Counted from the stretch's first letter, positions 1-10,125 are shown. The stretch: 64,000 bases of DNA from Bettongia penicillata ogilbyi (GCA_023548195.1 JAJHZJ010000808.1:4073182-4137181), one strand, 5' to 3'. Numbers and translations: made by a program. Notes: generated by a model not told the origin, from the sequence alone.

Positions 1-227
1 TTTCTGACTCAACCAGGTTTAATTATGCACTGAGCTGTTCAGGTTTTCGATAGCATTTCATGAAATCTTAGTAAACTAGCATACTTGGAGAATGTTATAT
101 TCTGACTAATTGGATACCAAAATAACTGAGAGTTGAACCAGTGATCCTCTTGTTTCAACCCTTGTAAATGTTTTTTCTTTCTTTTCCCCGCTACCCTTCA
201 GCCCTATGGAAGACACTGCGATGAATA

Positions 228-420
228 TAATCTTTGCTTGGAATGCCTTCTTTCCTCTGCCTCTCAGAATCCTTATCTTGCTTCAAAGTCCAGTTCAGGC
301 AGTATCTCCTCTCTAAAGCCTTCCTGATCACCCCTCTGTCCTTTCCCCCACCAACTGTCAATGATCTCGCCTTCATATGCTATATTCCCCAAGGAGAATA
401 TGACCTTTCTGAGGGTTGGG
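228..420 (+). repeat. L2 LINE 3'-region fragment
   Basis: The stretch reads like the CT-rich 3' part of L2: a 'tggaatgccttctttcctctgcctct' type stretch followed by 'aagccttcctgatcacccctctg'. It is degraded and has no coding value. Edges are approximate. Confidence 0.6.
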
Positions 421-689
421 ATTTAAATATTTATTTTATACTACCATCACATAGCATGATGAGAAATATTGAATCGAACATAAGATTTTTGAAGTGAGTC
501 AACAAGCATTTATTAAGCAAACAAAAGCAAAAACTCACTCCCTGCTCTCTGATTCCCAAGATCGCCTTCTAATGGGGAGAGACAATATATAATTTAACTA
601 TACACGTAGAAGATCTAAGTAGATTGTGGGATATGATTACCTAATCTAGCTTAGAAGAAACCATCCACTAACTAGAATTGTGCGACCAA

Positions 690-790
690 TTGATCGGCAA
701 GTATGTACTGAGCACCTGGCAGGAACCCTATTGTGTGCTGGGCACTGTGGGGGAGATAAGACTAGTATAAACATGGTCCTTATCTATAAA
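690..790 (-). repeat. L2-like fragment (antisense)
   Basis: It contains 'gtgtgctgggcactgtggggg' and 'acatggtccttatctat', the antisense pattern of the L2 3' end (size-of-stock phrase, then 'gtccctgccctc'). Short and decayed. Confidence 0.4.
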
Positions 791-884
791 CGGTCTGAAA
801 AATAAATCAAAGGAAAAGTTTGTCAAAGATGACCTCTACTGTGCGGGAGATTTCAGTGTGGAATCTAGGAATGTGGTTTACCCT

Positions 885-1125
885 AGAGGTAACAAGCATT
901 TATGAAGCACCTATATGCCAGGTACTGTGCTAAGCATTTACAAATATTATCCCATTTGATTCTCACAACAACCCTAGGAGATAGGTGCTATCATCGTGCA
1001 CACAGAGCTGAGGAAGTTGAATAACCCAGAGCTAGGCTGGCTTACGCAGCTAGTGTCTGAGGTCACTTTTGAACTCAGGTCTTCCTGACTTTGGCTCTCT
1101 GTCTACTGAACCACCTAGTGGCAAA
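885..1125 (-). repeat. MIR CORE-SINE (antisense)
   Basis: The order 'aagcacctatatgccaggtactgtgc', 'ttctcacaacaaccctaggag', 'aactcaggtcttcctgact', 'gaaccacctagtgg' is that of a full-length MIR-type SINE read from its 3' end. Confidence 0.75.
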
Positions 1126-1610
1126 TCAGGTCAGTAGGGAAATAGGATCTTTAAAAATAACAGACAGACCAATCAGATGGCAATGAGGAAACCACGAGAA
1201 ATTAGCATCATATTAATACTCTCCAAGAATGGAGTTCAGAAAAAGGGGAGCAGACAGGAACAGCTTCGTTACTATCTATACAGCAGTAAGGGAGAGCTGT
1301 TAACCAATAGGTAACCCACTTGGGAGACCTATCTCCCAAAAGGTAAATTATGATTTATTAGATTGAGGAAGCTTGAAGATAACAGGAACATCCATCTCCC
1401 ATTGCTCCGATTCTCTACGGAAAAGTAACCTTCTTTTGAATTTTCCAGATAGGTTTCGTTGTTGGGAAGAATTGCATTGACATGAATTCCTGGGCTGCTT
1501 GGCAATTTCACATTAATTTCACATAGCAAATTAATTAAAAGAATTGTGTTTTGGTAATCAAATAGCAGTATGTGTGTGAAATTGCAGTTGATAAAACATT
1601 GACTACGATG
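1126..1610. other. Non-repeat stretch, nothing recognised
   Basis: Single-copy-looking sequence upstream of CHRNA9. No splice-flanked coding frame, known repeat or RNA gene is visible. It is followed by an AT-alternating run at about 1610-1690. Confidence 0.4.
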
Positions 1611-1689
1611 CACAAAACAGTATATATAATAATATATCGTATATACATTAATATACAATATATATTATAATAATATATATAATAGGTTA

Positions 1690-1795
1690 CTTGAGGGTAG
1701 GTACTGGTTTGGTTTTGTTTTTGTCTCTGCATCCCCAAAATGTGCACAGTGAATGGCATAGGAGTTACTTCACAAATTTTGTTGAATTGAAATGA
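1690..1795 (+). repeat. L2 3'-end fragment
   Basis: 'gagggtaggtactgg', 'tttgtctctgcatcccc' and 'cagtgaatggcatagg' match the terminal L2 wording (occupying the last ~100 bases before the tail). Confidence 0.45.
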
Positions 1796-1829
1796 AGACG
1801 AAGACACATTATCGTCAATGTCATTGTTA

Positions 1830-2085
1830 CCTTAGAGGCGTCAAGGTGTTGAAGTAGATAGGGTACTCTGGGAGACCTGAGCTCAAATCCTGCCACAGAT
1901 ACTTGCTAGCCATGGGACCCAGGGCAAGTCACTTAGCTTCTCTAAAACTCAGTTTCCTCATCTATAAAATGGAAATATTAATAACGTATATCACAGGATT
2001 GTTGTGAGGACCAGCTGAGATAATATGTGTATTTTGAGATAATACTTGTATACAGCTTTGTAAATTTTAAAGTGCTTTACTTATT
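1830..2085 (+). repeat. MIR CORE-SINE
   Basis: It has 'gagacctgagctcaaatcc', 'gggcaagtcacttagcttctc', 'ctcagtttcctcatctataa' and 'ggattgttgtgagga' in the MIR order. Confidence 0.75.
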
Positions 2086-2169
2086 TTTACCCATAAATTT
2101 TTTTGTGAGTTTGGTTGACCCCTGAGCCAGATTCCCAAGGCCAGTCGGCTCAGCACAGGTCAACTAGAT

Positions 2170-2246
2170 ACACACAAACCCACACACACATGCATGCGCA
2201 TGTGTGTGTGTGTATGTGTGTGTGTGCGTGTGTGTATATATATGTA

Positions 2247-2279
<33 letters not shown>

Positions 2280-2282
2280 TTT
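2170..2282. repeat. CA/TG/TA dinucleotide microsatellite
   Basis: A compound run: CA repeats, then TG repeats, then alternating TA ending in a T run. The CA to TG switch is self-complementary and could fold into a hairpin. Open frames here on both strands are repeat artefacts. Confidence 0.9.
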
Positions 2283-3134
2283 TTTTCTGGACTCACAAAG
2301 TTAAGAAATGAATCCCAGAACCCAGAGGGTACTAAATTTGATGAACTAAAAGAATAGGAAAGCAATGCGTGGAAAGACTGAAAGAAAGAAAAGTAAATAG
2401 TCTAATGTTTTGTCTATGGAATTATCTCTTTTTTTTCTTCCTCCTGATTTGGTTAAAATCATTTTCATTCTCACTTTGTCTTGTTCAGCTGATATCAGTA
2501 TTTCAGCAAAATTTTATTCAGTTGACATCAACATGTTAAAGGTGGAGGTTCTCAGGGGTTAACCTGGGAATCTGAACAAATTCCCATGATATAAAACCAT
2601 TTCTTCAGGCATAAAGAAGTCTTTGTGGCAGGAATGTGCGAAAAGGAGAGTCATTTCTATTATTCCCTTTCTCTTCCCCTCAAAGCCCTTTTAGATGTGT
2701 GATCTGAGTAATCTGGATTGAGGTAGCAGAGGATCACCTTGGGGTTCTCTTCCTCTTGTGAAACTATTAACTGTGACCCCCCAAGCTCCAGTCATCATCT
2801 CAGGCTTCATTCATCAGCAGGAGCAGAACAGGCTGGTCTCAGGTTACCTGTGGGGAGGAACAGGCATGAGACCAAGATAGGAAGGGTAAGGGAGGGGGGC
2901 ACCCACAGGACTTCAGCATGAGCACAGGTTCACTGGGCAGTACTGTAAGAGATTTCTCATCCACTGTGGTGGTGGTTAGTGACAGCTACTCCTAAGAAAG
3001 AAAAGCCCGGTGCTGGGGCTAGAGTTTACTGGTGACTTAACAGAGATTTTCCATCTACGGTAAGTCTTATAGAGTCCAAGAAAGTGAAAATCACCTCTTC
3101 CTCTGGCTCAACCTCAAGGAGTTTCCGGAAAAGG
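2283..3134 (+). promoter_or_regulatory. Upstream region and presumed 5' UTR/promoter of CHRNA9
   Basis: This roughly 850-bp stretch before the CHRNA9 start codon is free of recognised interspersed repeats, so it is the natural place for the promoter. The only core-promoter-like string seen is TATAAAA at 2590-2596, over 500 bases before the start codon. I cannot place the transcription start. The role is inferred from position only. Confidence 0.35.
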
Positions 3135-3198
3135 ATGGACTGGCCCCATTCCTGCTTTTCCTTTTGCTGGATTTTGTGGGCAGCCTCAAGATGGAGAG
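3135..3198 (+). CDS. CHRNA9: CHRNA9 coding exon 1 (signal peptide)
   Basis: A 64-nt exon encoding [20 protein letters not shown] then R and the first base of a Val codon. It aligns with the human and rat alpha-9 leader (MN..HSC.SFCW.YFAAS). The start has A at -3 and G at +4, a strong Kozak context. The donor is G|GTAAGA at 3199. It ends in phase 1, which matches the 2-base start of exon 2 (G plus TC gives Val). The exon is too short to show as an open frame by itself. Confidence 0.93.
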
Positions 3199-6100
3199 GT
3201 AAGAGGACAGGTGGTAGTGGTTGTACATTTGTACCTGTCACTCTGGCTTAGCATATGTGGGACTGATGACCAGACCCCAAAGCTGGATCTCTGGGGATGA
3301 CTGGGGGCAAGCACACAGCTGATCAGGGGCATACATTTATTGCAGAAAGGGATAAATACATGGTAATGCTTCCCAAAAAGTGCTTGCCAATATAGCTCCA
3401 TTTCCTGGAGCAAGTCTGGGGTAAATCCTGATTTAGGCGGGAGGGTGGAAGAGGAGGAAGGGGAGATGGCATATACGGCATCACATGCCAAAATCTCCTG
3501 CTCTGAGATACAGGTTATGCTCTGAGCATGGACTCAGTGTCAATTTTTTTAATGCAGTCATAGAGGCAGCAGAAGGAAAATATGCTCAAAAGCTATTTAA
3601 TGACCTTTTTGAAGATTACTCTAATGCCCTGAGACCAGTGGAAGATACAGACAAAGTACTAAATGTCACTCTGCAGATTACGCTCTCCCAAATTAAAGAT
3701 ATGGTAAGTAACAACGAGTGGATGCCTATTAGAGATGCTGTTTAGGATAGCAACCTTATTTGCAAAAGAAACAGCTTTTAGCTAGGCTAGTGAGAGGGGA
3801 TAGGAGACGGAGGTGTTTTGTGTAGGTTTAATGGCAGATGGGGGAGATAAGAGAGAAAGGTCTTCGCTCCACAAAGCTGTTAATTTCCACTGATATTTTC
3901 CTCACGTGTGACTGTTCAGCAGTCTGGTATGTGAATGAGGAAAATAAAAATGTCTTCAGACCTTTAAAATCTGCTTGGAAAAAGAAAATAGAAACAAGGG
4001 GTGTGTGTGCACAAGGTGTGCGTGTGTGTGCACAAGGTGTGCGTGTGTGTGTGCATGTGCACATGCATGTGTGCTTGTGTGTTTGCATATGTATGTGTGT
4101 TTAAGAGATACTATATCTTATTTTACATTTGAGAATACATAGTTATGAGATTTCACTTTCCTTCTCTGCATTATGGATTTCTCTCTCCTCTTTTCTCCTT
4201 TCTCCTTCTCTCTTCTCTCTCTCTCCCTTCTCTCTCTCTCTCTCTCCTCTTTCCATCTGTTTCTCTTTTCTCTCTCTTTTCTTGTCTCCCTCTCCCTTCC
4301 CTCCCTCCTTCCCCCTTCTCTACTACTCCCTTTTCTCATCTTTGTCTATTCTCTTTTTCTTCTCTTTCTCCCTCTCTTTTCCTTTCTCCTCTTTCCTTCC
4401 CTCCCTCTCTTCTCTCTCTCCTCTTTCTCTCATCTCTTTTCTCTTTCATCCTTCTTCTCACTCTTTCTCTCTGTCCCTGCCATTCCTCCCTCCTTACATG
4501 TTTTCATAAGAAATTCGATCTGTTCATCAAATAGGACCTGAACATCCGCCCATTTTAAGCTAAGCGTAATTTTAAAAGTTGGTCTTGTTGATTAACTTAG
4601 GGAAGGAGAATTTTTAAAAGCTGTTACTTGTGCATGTAACATTAAACCCTTGAAATGGTCATAAAGCAGAAGTAGACAATGTATTCTAGAGATGGAATAT
4701 ATCTGGTTGGGTTGTTGTTGTCTAGAAATATCTACATTCCAAGTCCTCTTGCAGGATGAGAGAAACCAAATTTTGACAGCCTATCTATGGATTCGCCAAA
4801 TCTGGTACGATGCATATCTCAAGTGGGATAGAGACCAGTATGATGGGCTAGACACCATCAGGATCCCCAGTGACTTAGTGTGGAGGCCAGACATTGTTCT
4901 CTATAACAAGTAAGTTGGAATCAAAACGAATGTCATGTCACTATCTTTAGATATTTGGCATGTATTTCAACTAGTGATTATTTGAATCTAAGCATAAGGA
5001 TCTTCCAAGCAGGCATGAAATGATGTTCTTCTTGTGTAGGAATTAGACAACCAGCCTAATGAAACATTTAATGTGTTTTTGCATCTTGTCTTTCTGTAGG
5101 CTTAGTTTTCCTGAGTATCTGTGTTTGCGGAAACCCTGAGTGTATTCATGGCTATTAGATAATAATATTTTTGCCCATAATTCTATATGAGAGGAGCAAT
5201 CTGAGAAAGTGTGCCACTAATAATAGCTAGCAATTATACAGCAATTTAAGGTTTGCACAGTGTTTTATTTGTACTATTAAGTATATTTGTATATTAAGTA
5301 TGTAATATATTTATATCATATTTACTTATTAAACATTATCTCACAACAATCCTTCAAAGTAGGTGCCATCATTATCCCCATTTTACAGATGAGGGTACAT
5401 GGTTTGAGCAAGGTTAAGTGACTTTTTGAGAGCCACACAACTAGGATTTATCTGAGGCAGGATTTGAAATCAGGCCTGCTAGATTCTGGGTCTGACAGTC
5501 TGTCCCCTTACCACGTTAGTTGCCTATTAGGACAAGAAAGGGAGACACAGTCATGACACCATTGTCTATCTTTGTTCCAGAGCTTAACACAATGTCAGGC
5601 ACCCAGGAGTGGTGGGGACTGAAGGTCCTATGCATTTTGCCTTTAAGTAAATGATGTGTAAATAGTCACCAATTACTTTTGAGTAAACAGTTTGGGGACT
5701 TTAAACAAAGCCATTGTAGTCCTGGAGATGAACAGGTAGCTAGGCAGTGTAATAGATGGAATCTGGGCCTTGGCGTTCAGGGAAACTGAACTCAAAGCCT
5801 GCCTCAGATACTTGAAAACTAGGTGACAGTGGACAAAACATTTGACCTATCATCTGTTAAAGGGGATAATAACAGCACTTTGCCTCATGGGTGGTGAGGA
5901 TAGAATGAAATAACACATATAAAATGCTATAAAAATGTTAGCTCCTATTACTTTCATGTTCTGAAGGAACATTAAATCTAGTTAGCCAGTCTCTCCTTCA
6001 CCGCCTCCCTATACCAAGTTGCTTAGGCTTTCTCAGTCTCATTCAGAAAAGGTTTTTCCAAGTAACAGTTCAACAGGTCTTGGTAACTAACTGAATATAA

Positions 6101-7186
6101 AGTAAAAGAGAAAGCTGAATCATCAACAACTCTACAGTTTTGAGCCTAATTTGTTACTGTTCAATTGTGTCCAACTCTTTGTGATCCCATAGAGTAGATC
6201 ATAGGATGCTGCTGCTCTCCATGGGAGTTTCTTGGCAAAGATACTGGAACGGTTTGCTATTTCCTTCTTTGATGGCTTAAGGCAGACAGAAGTTAATCGA
6301 CTTACCCAGGGTCACGCAGGTAGTAAGCTCACGAGGTCATATTTGAACTCAGGTCTTCCTGACACCAGGTCTGGTGCTCTACCCACTAAGCATACCTATC
6401 TCCTTGAGCCCTTAGTGCTTAGTAGAATACTGAAGATTTGATGTAGAAAGTTAAAATGTAGAGAACTATTTTGGAGAATGGGAAAATTGGTAAGGAAATG
6501 AAGATGATAAATTAAACTACATTCTAATCAACAATTTTTATTTCTTCGCTTCTGCCCCCACCCCCACCCCATTTAGAGCTGATGACGAATCTTCAGAGCC
6601 AGTGAACACAAATGTGGTCCTCAGATATGATGGGCTTATTACTTGGGATTCCCCAGCTATCACCAAGAGTTCCTGTGTAGTTGATGTATCTTATTTCCCT
6701 TTCGATGATCAGCAGTGCAACCTGACCTTTGGTTCCTGGACCTATAATGGTAATCAAGTGGATATATTTAATGCATTGGACAGTGGAGACCTCTCTGATT
6801 TCATTGAAGATGTGGAGTGGGAAATCCATGGAATGCCTGCTGTGAAGAACGTGATTACTTATGGGTGCTGCTCTGAGCCTTACCCAGACATAACCTTTAC
6901 GCTTATTCTGAAAAGGAAGTCATCTTTCTATATCGTTAACTTGTTGATCCCATGTGTGCTGATATCTTTTTTGGCCCCCTTGAGTTTTTACCTCCCAGCA
7001 GCCTCTGGAGAAAAAGTGTCTCTGGGAGTCACTGTCCTCTTAGCCATGACTGTATTTCAATTAATGGTTGCAGAAATTATGCCTCCTTCTGAGAACGTAC
7101 CTCTGATAGGTGAGTAGTACTAGTGATTATATTAAGAAGGGTAATGATGACTATGTGTTCAAAGTGAATGAATCACAGTTTGACAG

Positions 7187-7217
<31 letters not shown>

Positions 7218-8131
7218 GATGATGATGATGCAGGGCACATATTAGGTAGTTAATAAACTGTCATTGTATTACTATTGCCTTTAATATAGTGGGTATTTAA
7301 TAAATACTTTGGGGGTTGAATCAGTCAGTTCCAGATTACTGAGTAACTGATTTGCTATTAGCAATTGGCATTGACAGGTTGTTAAAATTGGAAAGGAATT
7401 TAAAAGTCATCAAATTCAAGTGTCATGGTGGATAGTGGATTTAACTTGGAGTTGGGAATTTTGATGTCTGATCAAATAGAATTCTATCTCTTTAAAACTA
7501 GGTTTTTACTTGGGAAGGATAGGGGTAGGGGTAGAAGAAAAAGAAAAGTTATTTTTAATGCAAATTTTTTTTCTTTTTAATCTGAGGCAAATACTACATC
7601 GCAACAATGGCCCTGATAACAGCATCCACTGCACTGACCATCATGGTGATGAATATCCACTTCTGTGGTGCTGAAGCCAAACCAGTACCCCAGTGGGCAA
7701 GGGTAGTCATCCTGAAGTACATGTCCAAGATATTATTTGTTTATGATGTTGGGGAAAGTTGCACCAGGCCACGCCATAGCAAAGAACAAGACCATCACCA
7801 GAAAGACTATGGCAGACTTCCAGAATTGCATCGGAAAGGGCCCAGGAGCAGAGACAGTAGCATTGTCCAAAAGAAGGAAATCAATAGACTTTTAAATAAT
7901 GACTTGGGAACCCAGGACGAGAATCCCAAAGAGGCAGACAGTTACTGTGCCCGGTACACAGCCCTGACGAGGAATATTGAGTACATTGCTAAGTGCCTCA
8001 AAGATCATCGGACCAATAATGCAAAAGGAATCGAATGGAAGAAGGTGGCAAAGGTGATTGACAGATTCTTCATGTGGATTTTTTTCATCATGGTGTTTGC
8101 TATGAGTATTTTGATTATCGCTAAAGCTTAA
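3135..8131 (+). CDS. CHRNA9: Neuronal acetylcholine receptor subunit alpha-9 (whole gene, 5 coding exons)
   Basis: Spliced CDS: 3135-3198, 3558-3703, 4755-4909, 6577-7109, 7587-8131 (1443 nt, 480 residues; human is 479 as recalled). The protein is a pentameric cation-channel subunit of the Cys-loop family. With CHRNA10 it forms the calcium-permeable receptor of cochlear and vestibular hair cells that receives cholinergic efferent input, and it also occurs in some immune and epithelial cells. Visible features: signal peptide (about 1-22), NVT glycosylation site at N57, Cys-loop C155 to C169, NLT site at N170, vicinal agonist-site pair C219-C220, M1 about 239-262, M2 about 268-289, M3 about 303-323, variable cytoplasmic loop about 325-455, M4 about 459-477. 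All introns are GT/AG and all junctions keep frame. No stop or frameshift was seen, so the gene looks intact. The extracellular domain and M1-M3 agree closely with recalled mammalian alpha-9; the cytoplasmic loop is the divergent part. Confidence 0.97.
3199..3557 (+). other. CHRNA9 intron 1
   Basis: A 359-nt intron with donor GTAAGA at 3199 and acceptor 'tttttttaatgcag' ending at 3557. No repeats or RNA genes were seen inside. Confidence 0.85.
3558..3703 (+). CDS. CHRNA9: CHRNA9 coding exon 2 (N-terminal ligand-binding domain)
   Basis: Encodes residues 22-70. It includes [20 protein letters not shown] and the NVT glycosylation site at N57, essentially as in human alpha-9. It ends with complete codon ATG before donor GTAAGT at 3704 (phase 0). 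Reading past 3703 into the intron gives a spurious tail. Confidence 0.96.
3996..4102 (+). repeat. TG-rich repeat with GCACAAG interruptions (intron 2)
   Basis: TG dinucleotides broken by repeated 'tgcacaaggtgtgcg' units, a small tandem array within CHRNA9 intron 2. Confidence 0.85.
4181..4500 (+). repeat. Polypyrimidine (CT-rich) tract in CHRNA9 intron 2
   Basis: About 320 bases that are nearly all C and T on the sense strand, in imperfect CTCT/TTCC units. It lies about 250 bases before the exon 3 acceptor. Long Ser/Leu/Phe-rich open frames in all three + frames are artefacts of the composition. Confidence 0.95.
4755..4909 (+). CDS. CHRNA9: CHRNA9 coding exon 3 (ligand-binding domain)
   Basis: Encodes residues 71-121 plus two bases of codon 122. 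It starts [17 protein letters not shown] and includes the [15 protein letters not shown] block typical of nicotinic alpha subunits. Acceptor 'cctcttgcag' ends at 4754; donor GTAAGT is at 4910. Confidence 0.97.
5225..5525 (-). repeat. MIR CORE-SINE in CHRNA9 intron 3 (antisense)
   Basis: 'ctcacaacaatccttcaaagtaggtgc' and 'ccccattttacagatgagg' lie in antisense MIR order. An AT-rich expansion sits within its 3' part at about 5275-5335. Confidence 0.7.
5728..5965 (+). repeat. MIR-type SINE in CHRNA9 intron 3
   Basis: 'aggtagctaggcagtgtaatagatggaatctgggcc' is the marsupial MIR 5' head, followed by a decayed body and the 'aacacatataaaatgc' 3' region. Confidence 0.7.
6145..6410 (-). repeat. Marsupial MIR-tailed SINE in CHRNA9 intron 3 (antisense)
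   Basis: 'caattgtgtccaactctttgtgatccc', 'tttcttggcaaagatactgg' and 'ctcaggtcttcctgac' are in the order of the wallaby/opossum WSINE-like family. It ends about 165 bases before the exon 4 acceptor. Confidence 0.8.
6577..7109 (+). CDS. CHRNA9: CHRNA9 coding exon 4 (agonist site, Cys-loop, M1, M2)
   Basis: The largest block (533 nt, residues 122-299 plus the first base of Gly300). It carries the Cys-loop (C155 to C169, 13 residues between), the vicinal cysteines in [10 protein letters not shown] (C219-C220), M1 and M2 with [20 protein letters not shown]. The pore-ring glutamate flanking M2 is present. The M2-M3 linker reads MPPSEN where I recall MPASEN in human. Acceptor 'ccccatttag' ends at 6576; donor GTGAGT starts at 7110. 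Confidence 0.98.
7186..7232 (+). repeat. GAT trinucleotide repeat in CHRNA9 intron 4
   Basis: About 14 GAT units with one AAG interruption, 75 bases after the exon 4 donor. Confidence 0.9.
7587..8131 (+). CDS. CHRNA9: CHRNA9 terminal coding exon 5 (M3, cytoplasmic loop, M4)
   Basis: Begins with GC that completes Gly300, then [14 protein letters not shown]3, a basic, charged cytoplasmic loop, and M4 ([14 protein letters not shown]). It stops at TAA 8129-8131 after ...IIAKA, one residue shorter at the end than human ...IIARAD as recalled. The acceptor is 'ttttaatctgag' ending at 7586. The cytoplasmic loop contains most of the differences from recalled orthologues, as usual for this family. Confidence 0.96.
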
Positions 8132-8134
8132 TCT

Positions 8135-8285
8135 GTGAGGTCAAACAAATGCTGGATTTGGGAGTCAAAGAACATGATTTCGAATCTTGACTATGCTACT
8201 AACTACCTGTTATGGGGGACAAGTCAATCAGCTCTCTGGGCATTGGTTTCCTCACTTGTAAATTGCAGGGACCAGGGAGATTCGA
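8135..8285 (+). repeat. MIR copy directly after the CHRNA9 stop (presumed 3' UTR)
   Basis: 'tttgggagtcaaagaacatgatttcgaatc', 'ggacaagtcaatcagctctctgggc' and 'ggtttcctcacttgtaaa' follow the MIR order. It begins within a few bases of the stop codon. Confidence 0.65.
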
Positions 8286-8289
8286 AGAG

Positions 8290-8480
8290 GTAGTCTATAG
8301 TGGAAGGAGCACCAGCACCAGAAAGGGAGGCATGAGAATCATGTTCCAAGCCCCAAGCTCTGTCATTTATTATGTGACCTTAAGCCTATCACTGCCTCTA
8401 TTTTGGGCCTCAGTTTCCTCATTTGCAAATCAAGGGGATTAGACTTCATAACAGCTAAAATTTCTTTGCACTCTGAATGA
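8290..8480 (+). repeat. Second MIR copy in the presumed CHRNA9 3' UTR
   Basis: 'gtcatttattatgtgacctt' and 'gcctcagtttcctcatttgc' mark the core. It is in tandem with the preceding MIR, in the same orientation. Confidence 0.65.
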
Positions 8481-8559
8481 CTTCCAGCTCTGAACCATTT
8501 TCATAAGCCAGATATTAAGATTTTCTCTATCATGTAATTGAAGGGTCAATATTATTTCA

Positions 8560-8596
8560 CACACACACACACACACACAGACACACACACACACCC
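8560..8596 (+). repeat. CA dinucleotide microsatellite
   Basis: A CA run with a single G interruption near 8580, followed by CCCC. Confidence 0.9.
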
Positions 8597-8722
8597 CAAA
8601 ACCCTCAAACAAGGCCTAAAATATATCAGTGTCATTTTAGATAAAAACAAAACAAGATCTTAGACTTAAATTCTAATTATGAGTTTTTTCTCTGTTAAAG
8701 GAATTTCTGATACTTGCAAGCA

Positions 8723-8728
8723 AATAAA
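8723..8728 (+). terminator. Candidate CHRNA9 polyadenylation signal AATAAA
   Basis: The first canonical AATAAA after the stop codon, about 590 bases downstream, followed by a T-rich stretch. If used, the 3' UTR would hold both MIR copies and the CA repeat. Based on motif only. Confidence 0.4.
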
Positions 8729-8740
8729 AGTTTTTTGGTT

Positions 8741-8782
8741 ATATATCTATATCTATATCTATCTATCTATATCTATATATAA
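8741..8782 (+). repeat. TATC/TATA tetranucleotide repeat
   Basis: A short run of ATCTAT units immediately 3' of the candidate polyadenylation signal. Confidence 0.85.
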
Positions 8783-8799
8783 GTGGAAAGGAATGTGTA

Positions 8800-9860
8800 G
8801 AACTTCCTTTCAGGAACCTCTTGAAGACAGAGAGTTCCACTTTTGCATGGTTTAGAATAGATAGTGCTTACCCCATGACATGTGCTCAAAAAGCATAAAT
8901 TTATGTTATTTGACTTAGTAGGTGGGTAAGTCAGGATGTTTTACCAAAGACAATAATCCTACATGTCTATATGCAAAATTCATTTACCTACCACTCTATC
9001 CTATCCCCTTCTTCTTTCTTGGAATTCCCATGCATTCATTTTTTCTTCTGCTTGCTGGGCATATCGACAGTCAGTTGCTGATGCAGTTTAAGCAATCCTA
9101 CCCAACAGTCTTAGCTTAGACAATCCAAGATTGCCAGATGGGTCCTTCTCCTGAACGGTAGTATCTGCTACGGCAGAACCACAGAGACCCACAGGGGAAC
9201 TTGCTTCCCTCTAATCCTTTACTCTTATCAGTTTATACCTTTAGCCTAGGACAGTGACTATCAAACTTTTTGAAGTTATAGGACCATATATATCTATCCC
9301 AAAACCCTGATCAAGTGGTAACATTTTAATGCTATATTAAGCCCTTGATTCTCTAACAGACAAATTTAAGTTCTACCATGCTGGAAAAGGGATCTGGGTA
9401 CAGGTCCAGTGATGGATTGATCGTCTGTTTATAGTCTGGCAGAAAGGCTCAGGCTGGTTGTCAGATTGCCATAGTGACCCTAGAAAACAGGCTACTCCAC
9501 ATAAAGGGATAGCAATTTGCATCAGTGGAGGTCAGACTCATACCAATGAAATCATGGGTCCTTGTCAAAATTGTAAAAGTGTATGTGTGTGCATACATAT
9601 ACATATATTTGTGCATATAAATATATGCATATATATTATAGTGTAGTGATAATAAAGCAAAAATAATACCAGTTTTTAGAAAATAATCCACAGTAGGCAC
9701 TTATGAAATGTTGATTGGTTAATCCATGTTGCTATGAAAGAAAAAAGAGAAGACTGGGAAGGATTCTTGAAGATATTATATAATATATGATATATGATAT
9801 AATAAAAATCATAAGATAATAGAAAATAAAGTTAGGGGTAGAAGTCATGGGGATTGTAAT
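8800..9860. other. Intergenic stretch with AT microsatellites
   Basis: No gene seen. It holds alternating AT/ATAC runs at about 9583-9645 and 9770-9835 and a possible MITE remnant at about 9250-9310 ('agtgactatcaaactttttg'). The rest is not recognised. Confidence 0.4.
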
Positions 9861-9869
9861 AAAACTGTC

Positions 9870-10125
9870 ATTGTTTGTTCTCATTGTCTGGTTGTGTGTC
9901 TGACTCTTAGTGATCCCATCTGGGATTTTCTTGGCAAAAATACTGGGGTGGTTTGCCATTTCCTTCTCCAGCTCATTTTACAGATGAGGAAACTTGGGCA
10001 AACAGGGCTAGGTGACTTGCCCAGGGTCACACAGCTAGTAAGTGGCTAAGACTAGATTTGAGCTCAAGGTCGTCCTGATTCCAAATCTGGTGTTCTATCC
10101 ACTGTTCCACCTAATTGCTCTGTAA
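9870..10125 (-). repeat. Marsupial MIR-tailed SINE (antisense)
   Basis: It contains 'gatttcttggcaaa'-type and 'ggtttgccatttccttctcc' signatures, then 'ttgcccagggtcacacagctag' and 'tctatccactgttccaccta'. Near full length. Confidence 0.85.

Noticed and set aside
2739..2921. Plus frame at 2739 as CHRNA9 start
   Set aside because: No signal-peptide character, no phase-compatible donor; the exon at 3135 matches the known leader instead.
3026..3491. Minus-strand frames over CHRNA9 exon 1 and intron 1
   Set aside because: Antisense shadows with no domain; the sense strand explains the region.
4129..4541. Three overlapping 122-129-codon frames in intron 2
   Set aside because: Pure Ser/Leu/Phe/Pro from a CT-rich tract inside a CHRNA9 intron.
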